NCBI GenBank assembly: GCA_020861185.1
Contig: JAJBSV010000012.1
Coordinates: 1 to 64,000, forward strand
From: Ruminococcus sp.
GTDB lineage: Bacteria; Bacillota; Clostridia; Oscillospirales; Ruminococcaceae
Direction of reading: 5' to 3'
DNA length: 64,000 bases
Every line of letters begins with the position of its first letter. Position 1 is the first letter of the stretch. Made by a program: the position numbers and the translations under genes. This document shows, piece after piece, positions 38,701-50,021 of this stretch. Below the pieces are notes generated by a model. That model worked only from the letters and a program-made list of their open reading frames with translations. It searched no databases and had not been told where the DNA came from.

Positions 38701-40669
38701 GACTTATGTTGTAAAGCGAATCAACATATCCGGGTATTTCAGTCACATCTATACCATTCATTTTTGCAAGGCAAACAATAACTGCCATACCATAACAATT
38801 TGCACCGCCATTTTTTATCTTTTCTAACAACTTGGTTCGATTAGTATAAGTATCAGTGCCTAAGCTCATTACTTCTGCTAAATCACTAAATTCATCCCAT
38901 GTTATATAGTAATTGCTTGAAATGTAGTTTGCGAAACTCCACCAGTCTTTGCCTGCTATAAGAGTGTTGTCCACATAATAATCAACCGTCCCATCACTAT
39001 TTATAGTGCCATCGGTGCAATGGATGGTGGCTGAAAGAAGATAACTTTCACCACTGCTTGAAATCGAAACCTTGTTCCATTCCGATACTGTTCCACCGTA
39101 ATAAACATCAGTTAAGCCGTTACAATATAAGAAGGCGTTAACGCCTATACTTGTAACGCTGTTAGGAATAGTGATACTTTCCAAATTATAACATTCTCTG
39201 AAAGCAAACTTGCTGATACTAGTCACACTATCTGGTATTGTAATACTGATTAAACTCGTACATTTCTGAAACATATTATCACTTATGCTAGTTATGCTAT
39301 TTGACAAAGTGACATTTTCAAGAGATATGCACCCTATAAATGCATACGTTCCAATGCTTGTCACACTGTCTGGAATTACTATACTCTTCAAGCCTTCGCA
39401 ATAACTAAAAGCAGAACGAGATATGGTTTTGAGACCGTATGGTAATTCTAATTCAATCAAGCTATCACAGCATGAAAATGCATACTCTGCAATAGAAATA
39501 ATACTTTTAGAAAGAGTCAGATCTGCCAGATTTGAGCAGCCCCAAAATGCTTCATAACCTATACTAGTAATGTTATCAGACATATACACGCCAGTTAGAT
39601 TATCACAGCTATGAAATGCTCCTGTAGCAATAGCGGTTACGCTATCTGGGATGGTATAAGTGGACTGTCCGAATGTTGATGCGTTGGGATACCAAATTAT
39701 CTTTGTCATGCTCTTATTAAACAAGACTCCATCGACCATCGTAAAATGAGTGTTGTCATCGTTGATGGTAACGCTTTCAAGCTTTTCACATGGTGCAAAT
39801 GCACCACAGCCAATACTAGTAACACTATTCGGAATATAAACCACAGTCAGGCTTTCACAGTCTTTAAACGCTGACTGTCCAATGCTAATACACCCTTCTC
39901 CAATAGTTACACTTTCTAAGCCTTTACAACTGTCGAAAGCAGCTCTGCCAATAGAGGTTACGCTTCCCGGAATGTACAGACTCGTTATAGCATAGCAACA
40001 ACCGAATGCGAACTGTTCTATACTAGTAACACTATCTGGGATAGATACCGATGAGAGAGTGTAACAGTAAGCAAAGGCACCATATCCTATACTTGTAACA
40101 CTGTCAGCAATTGAAACGGTCTTGAGTTTCTGATACCCTTTCCACGTATTATACAAACAAAACGCATATTTACCGATATAAGTTACTCCATCTTCAATGA
40201 CAACAGACCGTATCGTACTTCCGTAACTTGAGCACCATGTTCTAGGAGAAGTTGCTGACGTATAATCCTTCATTTTGCCTTCGCCTGAAATGGTCAAGGT
40301 TCCATCTGAAGTAAGAACCCAAGTAACATTGTCTCCATCTGCTCCACAATCACCAGAAGCCAAAACGGTTATCTCTTCATCCTCACTGACAGTCGCAATT
40401 CCAGATTCATCCGATGAATCTTCATCTGCAGACGCTCCAAGAAGCACTGTTTCTTCCTCAACAACTTCTTCAACGGTTTCTTCCGCTTCCTCGGTCTCAG
40501 TTTCCTCAGAAACAATTTCCGCCGAATCTTCCACATTTTCAGTAGCGTCTGCTATCTCGGTCGCAAGCGATGACAGAGGCAGAACCTCGAACATCATCAC
40601 GAGAGCTACGAACAGAGACAAAACTTTTCTTAACTTCATGGTTTCCCATCCTTCCAAATAATTTTTCAA
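35729..40669 (-). CDS. giant BspA-like LRR surface protein with embedded Cys-protease-like domain, tandem repeats and NPTTG sorting-like signal (probable start ATG ~40639)
   Basis: Signal peptide MKLRKVLSLFVALVMMFEVLPLSSLA; ~20 LRR_5 repeats (IPDSVTSIGxxAFxxC); NCYGMAVIV...GHSVVIYD; repeats EPTCTEGGYTTYTCSVCKDSYVADE; C-term NPTTGIAFSLLPMMIAALAAASTKRR. Confidence 0.9.
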   Translation of the reverse strand: MKNYLEGWETMKLRKVLSLFVALVMMFEVLPLSSLATEIADATENVEDSAEIVSEETETEEAEETVEEVVEEETVLLGASADEDSSDESGIATVSEDEEITVLASGDCGADGDNVTWVLTSDGTLTISGEGKMKDYTSATSPRTWCSSYGSTIRSVVIEDGVTYIGKYAFCLYNTWKGYQKLKTVSIADSVTSIGYGAFAYCYTLSSVSIPDSVTSIEQFAFGCCYAITSLYIPGSVTSIGRAAFDSCKGLESVTIGEGCISIGQSAFKDCESLTVVYIPNSVTSIGCGAFAPCEKLESVTINDDNTHFTMVDGVLFNKSMTKIIWYPNASTFGQSTYTIPDSVTAIATGAFHSCDNLTGVYMSDNITSIGYEAFWGCSNLADLTLSKSIISIAEYAFSCCDSLIELELPYGLKTISRSAFSYCEGLKSIVIPDSVTSIGTYAFIGCISLENVTLSNSITSISDNMFQKCTSLISITIPDSVTSISKFAFRECYNLESITIPNSVTSIGVNAFLYCNGLTDVYYGGTVSEWNKVSISSSGESYLLSATIHCTDGTINSDGTVDYYVDNTLIAGKDWWSFANYISSNYYITWDEFSDLAEVMSLGTDTYTNRTKLLEKIKNGGANCYGMAVIVCLAKMNGIDVTEIPGYVDSLYNISLTWDLRSYISYWHLQQYSEEYLLSRANYQAEYHQDTHLHDEALTGSKEAFEDIIEMVSEVANGGSPVLFSFGWFTSANLENVDGEIVLKLDSSGSLHLTGHSVVIYDVEYGSWTWNGYEYDICFLTYDSNYPNGHDGKEYIYVNIETGDWTVPTYSDSELYGKPFSSSATYQRGGETYTVALGEIRRATNDISEIDILSQGTSSTNKYAYLTIYKGYDVVVSDSDGASFTIGVCGDLPVYYDENYVSDDDNSSFCGTVILSDLDSAYTMTPGDTVTEVSYTLEYNDSLLIVEGTSVDTIEITQTSVSVSGTDSDVSLGLISNDGYYVTPWYKAELSAEDVDDLSLSMSDTGYVVEGTDLSDITVYGTNDYETVELTFSTDKEKALVTEDSAENMIVLIDEDNNGTYETVIATTDYAGLVEEAKATLSSTDWTLTQSDVESATGSTTADKIATLIDAILAGLGIDSNVTVTFTITDITEAIASDATDVDGTDGSFTINFTISAGNESDTLTETGAITATAYVHTHSLTHVEAVDATCTAVGNTEYWYCSGCDKYYSDENAENEITLADTVTAKIAHNYEAVVTDPTCTEGGYTTYTCSVCKDSYVADEVEATGHNYEAVVTEPTCTESGYTTYTCSVCKDSYVADEVEAIGHSYEAVVTEPTCTEGGYTTYTCSVCKDSYVADETAATGHSYEAVVTEPTCTEGGYTTYTCSVCKDSYVADETAALGHDYTSEVTKEATRTEAGVMTYTCTRGDDSYTVEIPATGHTEAEAVVENEVAATCTTDGSYDSVVYCSDCGEELSRETIVVPAAHTAGTAVRENVVEATRTTEGSYDLVTYCTVCGEEISRETVTVPATGVDMITVWLRTPADYSAVNNAIAKANALNPDDYTNFSDVTDAINAVNWTYNALMQSYVNEMAEKIETAIANLIPVGTTTEEVEIQEPIEDTNTDTEDDEEGSSEISEPETNPTTGIAFSLLPMMIAALAAASTKRR
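36520..36985 (-). repeat. 114-bp (38-aa) tandem repeats within BspA-like gene
   Basis: TTGCAAACRGAGCAAGTATA recurs at 36561, 36675, 36789 and 36903 (spacing exactly 114). Confidence 0.9.
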
Positions 40670-40673
40670 AACA

Positions 40674-40706
40674 AAAATCTCTTTCAGTAAACCGAAAGAG
40701 ATTTAA
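40674..40706 (-). terminator. hairpin plus T-tract in the leader of the BspA-like gene (possible attenuator)
   Basis: Minus strand AAATCTCTTTC-GGTTTA-CTGAAAGAGATTTTTGTTTT, 35 bp upstream of ATG 40639. Confidence 0.6.
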
Positions 40707-40907
40707 AAGACACACATGATACACCGAACCCTCCGGACTACCTATAGGGAGCGGAGGTTTCATAATTGGGTGTGCGAAGCACTACCCCCCCCACAATTCA
40801 ACACCCTGAGAGCATTATTCTCAGAACTATCACAAGTGTATCACATTATTTGGATGTTGTCAACAGGTTTTTTAATCGTGTCGGGCGATAAAAAGCTGTT
40901 ATGTTGC

Positions 40908-41071
40908 TATTTACTGTTGGAATAAAGGTCGATTTTTGCGATTTTTTGCCCCTCAGAGCCACGAAGCGAGATATTTCCGTATAGCTTGTCACGAAAATAC
41001 TTCGTTCAAACTGGCACAATTTTCGAGCAGTTTTGAAAGGCACAAATAACCTCAGTCGATGACGGCTGAGG
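40908..41071 (+). other. candidate oriT / conserved structured element, copy 2 (nested IME), ending in hairpin
   Basis: Near-identical cores to 14474-14630 (opposite strand), ending CCTCAGTCG-ATGA-CGGCTGAGG. Confidence 0.5.
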
Positions 41072-41079
41072 CTATATTC

Positions 41080-41775
41080 CTAAATTCTATTCCTCACACA
41101 AGAATCGTACCACTTGTGAGGTCTTAATTCTGACAAGAAAGCTTCCTCGAATATCGGATATAGCTCCGAATATGTCTTATTCTCAGAAACTATGGTTTTC
41201 AACTCGCTGATTTGTAAAGGTATTATCTTCATACCGTCTACAAACCTTTCGTAATCATTCGGATCATAATAGGGCGTTGTTTTCCTACTCCTAAAGTCTG
41301 AAATGACATTGATGTTCAAATAGTTTGTTGCGAACACGCAATACGAATTCATATTGCCCGTTCTTATTAAGTGCTGACCTAAGTGCCTCGAAACAGGTTC
41401 CATTTCCATTCTACGCTGATTTGTGCTATCGGCGAGAGTTGCTTCAAGAAGCAATGTGTGTTCCGGGTAGCTATCGGTTTGAGCGTACTCATAAACAATG
41501 TCCGCTTCTCCACCTGCGGCGTGCGTTTTAGGTAGCAAATCGGCATCAAGAGAAAGCTTCATGTAATCGAGAATCTTTCCTTGCCTTTCGCTCGTTTTGT
41601 ACCACAGGATGCCTAAGACATACTCGAAAATAGTTGGTACATCAGCATTGTCCGTAACCATATCCCTGATTTCTTCGTCGCTTCTTTCCTCGAAGCAATC
41701 AAGCAAGTGCAACAAATTATCATTTGTGAACTTTGTATCAATGAGATGCTGTAATCTGCGATAGCGGTTGTCATC
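41080..41775 (-). pseudogene. AlwI-family restriction endonuclease, C-terminal remnant
   Basis: EADIVYEY...LLEATLADSTNQRRMEMEPVSRHLG; frame extends upstream without an ATG into the HNH gene; N-terminal half missing. Confidence 0.65.
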
Positions 41776-42509
41776 TAACGCTTGAAAACAACATCCCGAT
41801 GATATTCCATATTTAACATCAACTCATTCGATGGGCTTTCAATATATCTTTTTTCTGTGTTTATCGAGATTATCTTCCTATTGTAGTCGCTTAATTTGTC
41901 TGAAACTATGATGTGCATATTTTTGTCAAAGGAAATAAGACCTTCATCAAAAAGCTTGTCATACAGGGCGGATAAAATAAGACCGTTGTCAATGCTTAAC
42001 CTTTCACGATTATCAGCTGAACGCCATGGTTTTATGTGACTGGCAATCAAAAGTCGTCTGTCGTCTATTCCCGTGATTAAACACCGACCATATTTTTCCA
42101 ACAACCGTTGCCTAAAATATCCCTGCCCTTTCCTTGCTTCTATGAGCATGGTTTTTGTAGTGGATTCTATTTTATCATCGCTGTTTATGTCCTTAATAAT
42201 GCGATTTTCTAATGGGGTTATATCAGCGTCAATGCGATATGAACGTAATCCCCAAATGCCCTCATTTAATCCATAAACAGGATAAAACAAATCATCTGCG
42301 CCATGATATGACTTAGTTTGAGAGCAGTGCCTCTGGAGCGTTGCTCTTACATTATCTCGCCAGTTGCTGTTACTTTGAATTGCGGGCAGCAAATTTCTTT
42401 GCTCAATATGGTCGTAAATTTCCTTTAGTTTAGCCATTCCGCCTAAGTCTTTTAGAGATTCTACAATTTCCGATAGATAAGTTATTCTCTCACCAGTATC
42501 ACTTATCAT
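41775..42509 (-). CDS. HNH endonuclease domain protein
   Basis: CLITGIDDRRLLIASHIKPWRSADNRERLSIDNGLILSALYDKLFDEGLISF. Confidence 0.85.
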   Translation of the reverse strand: MISDTGERITYLSEIVESLKDLGGMAKLKEIYDHIEQRNLLPAIQSNSNWRDNVRATLQRHCSQTKSYHGADDLFYPVYGLNEGIWGLRSYRIDADITPLENRIIKDINSDDKIESTTKTMLIEARKGQGYFRQRLLEKYGRCLITGIDDRRLLIASHIKPWRSADNRERLSIDNGLILSALYDKLFDEGLISFDKNMHIIVSDKLSDYNRKIISINTEKRYIESPSNELMLNMEYHRDVVFKR

Positions 42510-42742
42510 TAGTACTCTCCATTCGCAATGCTGTCTAGTAAGTCTTCATCAAAATGATCTACAACTCCGTTATCAGCCAAATACACAATAATTTTGCGTA
42601 ACTTCTCATATGCGATATTACCCGAACGTGTAAAAGGCTCAATGCAGCCGTCCTTGTTTATTTGTACATTATTCAAAAACGGCTCGTAGGAGCCTAATAA
42701 AACAAGGCAATCCTCCAAAGTGCCAACATTAAAAGTAGACAT
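42509..42742 (-). CDS. hypothetical protein coupled to HNH gene
   Basis: 77-aa ORF adjoining the HNH start. Confidence 0.5.
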   Translation of the reverse strand: MSTFNVGTLEDCLVLLGSYEPFLNNVQINKDGCIEPFTRSGNIAYEKLRKIIVYLADNGVVDHFDEDLLDSIANGEY

Positions 42743-42758
42743 AAATGCTCAACCTCGC

Positions 42759-44117
42759 TCATATCACTTTCCAGTGACCGTATCTCTTGCCGCCTTCACG
42801 GACAATTTTGCCTTGTTCACGCAAAGCTTTGATTGTACGCTCAACGGTGCGTTTAGTGACGTTGCATTCGTTTGCTATCTCAGCCATAGTAACTTTCGGA
42901 TTTTCCGAAATGATTTTCAATGTCTTTTCCGCCAAACCGACATCCAAACCGACATCCAAACCGACATCATGTCGGTTTAAAGCTTCATCCAAAGCCTCAT
43001 CTGATGCTTTGACGGGTTTTAAAGCCGTAAATTTCACGGTAATATCATTACCGAAAACTATATATTCCGGGTCGGGAGTGCCGAGTTCACGGCAGGAATC
43101 GCAGATTTTCTGAATGCCTCGTCCCCAAGCCTCGATATAACCGGCACGGTAGAAGACATTTGCGATTGAGGGATTGAACGGCACCGACTTGTGCGGCTCC
43201 ATAAGAGTCTCAACCGTCCAGTTGGGAGGCAAAATGCACCTGTTGCTGATGTACATGGCATCGTCCTCAATGCGAATCTGAATCGGGACGCTTCCGGCAT
43301 AGTTGTTGTGACCCAAGGCGTTATAGACCGCTTCACGCACACCGTCGCGAGGGAACGGGAAGGTCTCAACCCGGACATCATGCTCATAAGTTATAGTGGC
43401 TTTGAGGTATTTCGTGAAAATGAGGTCAATAACCCTGTCGGCAATGCTGAAAAGCGAGCCTTCGAGCAAGTCCTGATATTGGAGGTCTGCGCCCTCGCCG
43501 AACCTGCCGATTTTGGCGTAACAGCCGGTAATGATTCTGCCGGGCTTCTTGTAGAAAAGCATGACTGCCGCACGCTTAAGTTTTCCGTCAACCAAAAGAT
43601 CGAGGTGATCCATAAGCTCCTCGTTCGAAATGTTCAGGTCTTCCTTGTCCATCCTCCTGTTGCGGACAGCTTCACGGCGGAAGATGTCGATGCTGTTCTG
43701 GTCGAGGTCATTAACGCCGATGTTGTCAACGGGAACTGCATCCCAAAGCAAGCCGGTTTTCTCTCTTATAAACTCGGTGAGTGACGAGCCTCTCAATTGT
43801 TGCAAAGTGCTTCCGCTCCGGCGGTAGTATTCACCCCGATAGTTCACAGGATAGGAACTTGGTGCTACAACGATTTCGATATATTCTTTGCCATCCTCCG
43901 TCAGCAGATTCACGTCGGCAATAATTCCGAGTGTCGTCTGTATCTTGTTCGGAATGTCCTCCATAAGGCTCTTGCTGTCAGAAACACCGACAATAGTGCC
44001 GTCGTCGCTTTTCCCGATATAAATCCTGCCACCCTGTGCATTCGCAAAGCCGCACACCCATTTGAGATATTCATCCCGCCACGATTCTTTCCATTCTGTG
44101 TTTTGGTTTTCAGCCAT
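42759..44117 (-). CDS. AlbA_2-type ATP-binding / winged-helix regulator
   Basis: ESWRDEYLKWVCGFANAQGGRIYIGKSDDGTIVGV; C-terminal HTH EIANECNVTKRTVERTIKAL. Confidence 0.85.
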   Translation of the reverse strand: MAENQNTEWKESWRDEYLKWVCGFANAQGGRIYIGKSDDGTIVGVSDSKSLMEDIPNKIQTTLGIIADVNLLTEDGKEYIEIVVAPSSYPVNYRGEYYRRSGSTLQQLRGSSLTEFIREKTGLLWDAVPVDNIGVNDLDQNSIDIFRREAVRNRRMDKEDLNISNEELMDHLDLLVDGKLKRAAVMLFYKKPGRIITGCYAKIGRFGEGADLQYQDLLEGSLFSIADRVIDLIFTKYLKATITYEHDVRVETFPFPRDGVREAVYNALGHNNYAGSVPIQIRIEDDAMYISNRCILPPNWTVETLMEPHKSVPFNPSIANVFYRAGYIEAWGRGIQKICDSCRELGTPDPEYIVFGNDITVKFTALKPVKASDEALDEALNRHDVGLDVGLDVGLAEKTLKIISENPKVTMAEIANECNVTKRTVERTIKALREQGKIVREGGKRYGHWKVI

Positions 44118-44142
44118 TCCTTACTCCTCCGGCTACTAAATT

Positions 44143-44703
44143 TTACGCGCTCTTTTTGTAGGCATCATAATGCCCGCCGGTCTTTGCTATTTTATCCATT
44201 GCATATAGCAAAGAGGTTATAAGCAACGCTCTTTCTCTATCGTTGATATTATGCTTTTTGTAATTATCCTCTATATCCTCTCGAATATATCCGATTTTAG
44301 CACAATCCTCACGGCTGAAATAAGTGTCGGCAAAGTTCTCAGTCATATAGTTATCGCCAATATTGCGAAGAGAATTGTAATATACAACATAGTCAATTAT
44401 GAGTTGCGGGTTATATGCTTCACTACCGAACCATGCGTAATTACAGATATAGTTGCTGTACATCAAATCGTTCGTAAGAATGATTTTATCTATAAACGCA
44501 GATGAAACCGCACCAGTGCCCGCAAAAATATCCGCAAAGGTTTTTATATTGTGACATTCACTGTTTACGACATCCGTTATAAACGGCAATAGCTTGTATT
44601 TATTTCCTAAATACCGCCTGTTATTTATGAGCGAAGTCTTATATTTCACTTCTTTTAATACTGTATTAGCACTCATAGTCGCACCTCTGTTATTTATCCG
44701 CAA
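44143..44703 (-). pseudogene. D12-class (Dam-like) adenine methyltransferase, truncated before the catalytic DPPY motif
   Basis: YLGNKYKLLPFI...TFADIFAGTGAVSSAF...YAMDKIAKTGGHYDAYKKSA*. Confidence 0.75.
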
Positions 44704-44880
44704 GCTGATTCTACAAACCTATATTCAAATCCGTTCGCAATTCTTTCGAATTGACACTTTACACAAGTCTACTCTTTATTATTATACAACAATGCTGAAA
44801 ATAAAGCAAGTCTTTCACCGTAAAAGCCGTTACTGCTTCTGCAATAACGGCTTATAGTTCTGTATACAATTTCTCCGCTG

Positions 44881-47168
<2,288 letters not shown>

Positions 47169-47261
47169 TCATTCAAAACGTAGAATAAGCACCTCATAAC
47201 TTCAAATATGTAGAAAAGAGATTTCATATCGTGATGAATAAGTCTTCTCCATTTTATATTA

Positions 47262-48220
47262 CCCGCTGCAAGTTTGTATTTCTTGTATTGCTTGACAGCG
47301 AAGTGATCCGGCTCTCTGCTTTCAAGCTCATCAAACATGAGGTCAACGGGATTTTTGAAGCTTTCATTGTCCTCTCTGGCTTCCGAAGCATTTATCATTT
47401 CGAGCAGTGTCGTAAAGTTTTTCTCGTGTTCAGGTGCTTCGTACCAGATGTAGCCTATAAGAGCCGTGTAATAGAGCTTTTCAGCCTTTACCCAGAAATC
47501 CTCGCCGGACTTATCTCCGTCGCCTTTGGTGTTGACAATGATTGTGTTGACCAGCTTGAGGATGTCCTTTTCACTTCTTATGTAAGCAAACGGGTTGTAG
47601 TGCATCGACTTTTTGAAATTGATGGTGTTCAGTGATTTGATGACATAGCCGTTCTTTTCAAGCATCCTGCCACACTCTACTAATACTGTACCTTTCGGGT
47701 CAGTAACAACATAGGAACTGTGCGTTTGCATGAGATTTGGCTTCACGAAAAACCGTGTTTTACCTGAGCCGGAACCGCCGATGACAAGGATATTCTTGTT
47801 TCTGGCATATTTCGGTTGAGCCGGACGGCTGTTCATCGTGAGCGCTTCCGTCTGAGTAAGTATTACGTTTTTGGAGAACTCAGGGTCAATATATGGCTGG
47901 ATGTCCTCCGGCTTGCCCCAATGGGCTGAACCGTATTCCACACCCTGACGGAACTTCTTGCGGTTTTTGCCTTTCATGTAGACTGCAAGCTTGAGCAAGG
48001 CTGCTGCCGCTACTCCTACAAGTAAGTCAACAGGATTGAAGCTTGGGAGAGGATTTGCAAACGCTGTTCCAAAATTTGCGAAGCCACCTGTCAGCTTGTC
48101 CACCATTTCGGTGCCGGGTGCTGAGCGGAAGACCGCAAAAATCTTGTTTACGAAGTAGAACGCAAACACATACGGAAGATTGAGGAGTATGAGCCGTTTG
48201 AAATCTATCTTTTTACTCAT
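47262..48220 (-). pseudogene. VirD4/TraG coupling protein, N-terminal part
   Basis: NILVIGGSGSGKTRFFVKPNLMQ...DPKGTVL...KQYKKYKLAAG| then element-derived NIKWRRLIHH. Confidence 0.9.
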
Positions 48221-48708
48221 AGATTCATCTCCCGATCCTTGCTCTTGACCTTGACCTTTTCACGTTGTTGCTTCTTAGACTGCTCCTGATGGCGGGAGAG
48301 CTTCTGAAGCAGCGAAGGCTTTTCGTTCTTTATAAGTGACTTTGCGGAAAACTCCTTGAACGCCTGAGTCATGACATCAACATCCCCTCCTTTGAAAAAG
48401 ACGAGGTAACGAGAAGGCTGACCGGCTGTGTCCTTCATGAGGGAATAGTCAATTCCGTATTTCTTCGCAGTGCGCTCGAATGACTTTATATTTCCGTCTG
48501 TCACCTCGATTTTGCTGAGGGCGGAGTTCTGTTCGACAAGATGCTTGATTGACTGCTTGCCTCGGTAAGTCTTCGGCTGAGAAGCGGTCTTCTGCGCCTT
48601 CTCGATTTCCTCAACAAACTTCTTGAGAGCTTTATTCAGCACCTCGCCGGTAACTTTTCCGCCCTTGATTGCTATTGCAACAACCTTGGTGTTTACTTCG
48701 TCCTGCAT
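48217..48708 (-). CDS. PcfB family protein
   Basis: Overlaps virD4 start; VLNKALKKFVEEIEKAQ...GKQSIKHLVEQ; known synteny. Confidence 0.8.
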   Translation of the reverse strand: MQDEVNTKVVAIAIKGGKVTGEVLNKALKKFVEEIEKAQKTASQPKTYRGKQSIKHLVEQNSALSKIEVTDGNIKSFERTAKKYGIDYSLMKDTAGQPSRYLVFFKGGDVDVMTQAFKEFSAKSLIKNEKPSLLQKLSRHQEQSKKQQREKVKVKSKDREMNL

Positions 48709-48781
48709 TGGATCACTCCTTTCGTGGAATTATCGGGGAGAATCCGGGTCTACGGTGGAAATCCCCGATAATAGATAATAA

Positions 48782-49636
48782 TCATGGCAACACCTCCTTC
48801 CTTGAGTCACCATAGAGGTCATGATTCACAAGTGCTGAATAGTAATTGTCCATAGTCAACGAGGCGTTATACAGTGTCGTGAGCATATATGCCCGGATAT
48901 TTCGGATGTCTGACGGGCATTCATCCATCGTCTGAAAGACGTACTCAATATGCCTGCTGTCTAACTTCAAGAGACGAGATTTAACCACCTCTTGTGGCAT
49001 ATCCTCGCCGTTTATGCGGATAGTCTGGCGGGTAGAACAGATTGCATCCAGCATAATCTCAACCATCTCATTTGCACGGTCGATGTCGAAATGCTTATCC
49101 TGAGCAAGCGTCTCAAGCTCAAGATTATCCCGAATAATCTCCCTGTATCGCTTCCTCTCTTTCATCCCATCCATCCTATCAAGATTGATAGATTGATTGT
49201 TGCTTACTTGGTCATTGATTCCATCAGTAATTACTTGATTAGTATTTATTTGTGCGGGATTATCCTTGTGTGGGTTGTCCACATCTGAATTATCCACATC
49301 GGGATTTTCCATGTGTGGATTGCCCATGTCTGGCAAGTCCGCTTGTGGCTCCTCGTAGATTTCAAAAACCATGTTGCCGAGTCTGCCTTTTTCGTCCCGT
49401 TCACGATGACGAATGAGATAGCCGGTTTCTTCAAGCTCACGAAGTGCTGAAAGGATTGCATCGGGTCCCTCTTTGCAGATTGCGGAGAGTCCTCTGGTTG
49501 AGAATCGCCAACCGTCATTGAACGAGAGCATTTTCGATAACAATCCTACAGACTTCAAGGATAACCTCTTGTCCCGCAGATGGTAATTTGACATGACAGT
49601 GTATCCACGTCTCCTGTTCACACGATAGACAGCCAT
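48782..49636 (-). CDS. replication initiator / wHTH protein
   Basis: YHLRDKRLSLKSVGLLSKMLSFNDGWRFSTRGLSAICKEGPDAILSALRELEETGYL. Confidence 0.8.
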   Translation of the reverse strand: MAVYRVNRRRGYTVMSNYHLRDKRLSLKSVGLLSKMLSFNDGWRFSTRGLSAICKEGPDAILSALRELEETGYLIRHRERDEKGRLGNMVFEIYEEPQADLPDMGNPHMENPDVDNSDVDNPHKDNPAQINTNQVITDGINDQVSNNQSINLDRMDGMKERKRYREIIRDNLELETLAQDKHFDIDRANEMVEIMLDAICSTRQTIRINGEDMPQEVVKSRLLKLDSRHIEYVFQTMDECPSDIRNIRAYMLTTLYNASLTMDNYYSALVNHDLYGDSRKEVLP

Positions 49637-49639
49637 GCT

Positions 49640-49849
49640 TCAAGCCTCCTCTGTCTGATTGCGTAATGTAGACAACTCGCAGACGGAGTAAGGGCATTTT
49701 TCAAATACACACGACTGGTCTTTCCAAAACGGACGGTTGAACCGGCAGGTGCGGCATTCGGGGATAATGCCATCATAGCCGCTGTCAAATTTCGAGTACG
49801 GCGATTCTTTCATCATCGCCTCGAATGCGATGAAGCTTTCGTTTTTCAT
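49640..49849 (-). CDS. small Cys-rich hypothetical protein
   Basis: MKNESFIAFEAMMKESPYSKFDSGYDG...CRTCRFNRPFWKDQSCVFEKCPYSVC. Confidence 0.55.
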   Translation of the reverse strand: MKNESFIAFEAMMKESPYSKFDSGYDGIIPECRTCRFNRPFWKDQSCVFEKCPYSVCELSTLRNQTEEA

Positions 49850-50021
49850 TTTGTTTCCTCCTGTTGATTTGATTTTGAAATAAAAAAGCCCCGCTAATGG
49901 GTTTGCGGCTGCAAGCAATGGCGGGGTGGTGTTAAACTTTTCTTTTGAGAATAAAGTCTTGATTTATGCGTGACTGTGTGGTATAATATATTCACAGTAA
50001 GGTAAGATTGGGGTTGTAGCG

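Noticed and set aside
40539-40763. 74-aa minus ORF over the BspA leader
   Set aside because: Overlaps the start and signal peptide of the BspA-like gene in another frame and spans a hairpin terminator; probably leader sequence, not a gene.
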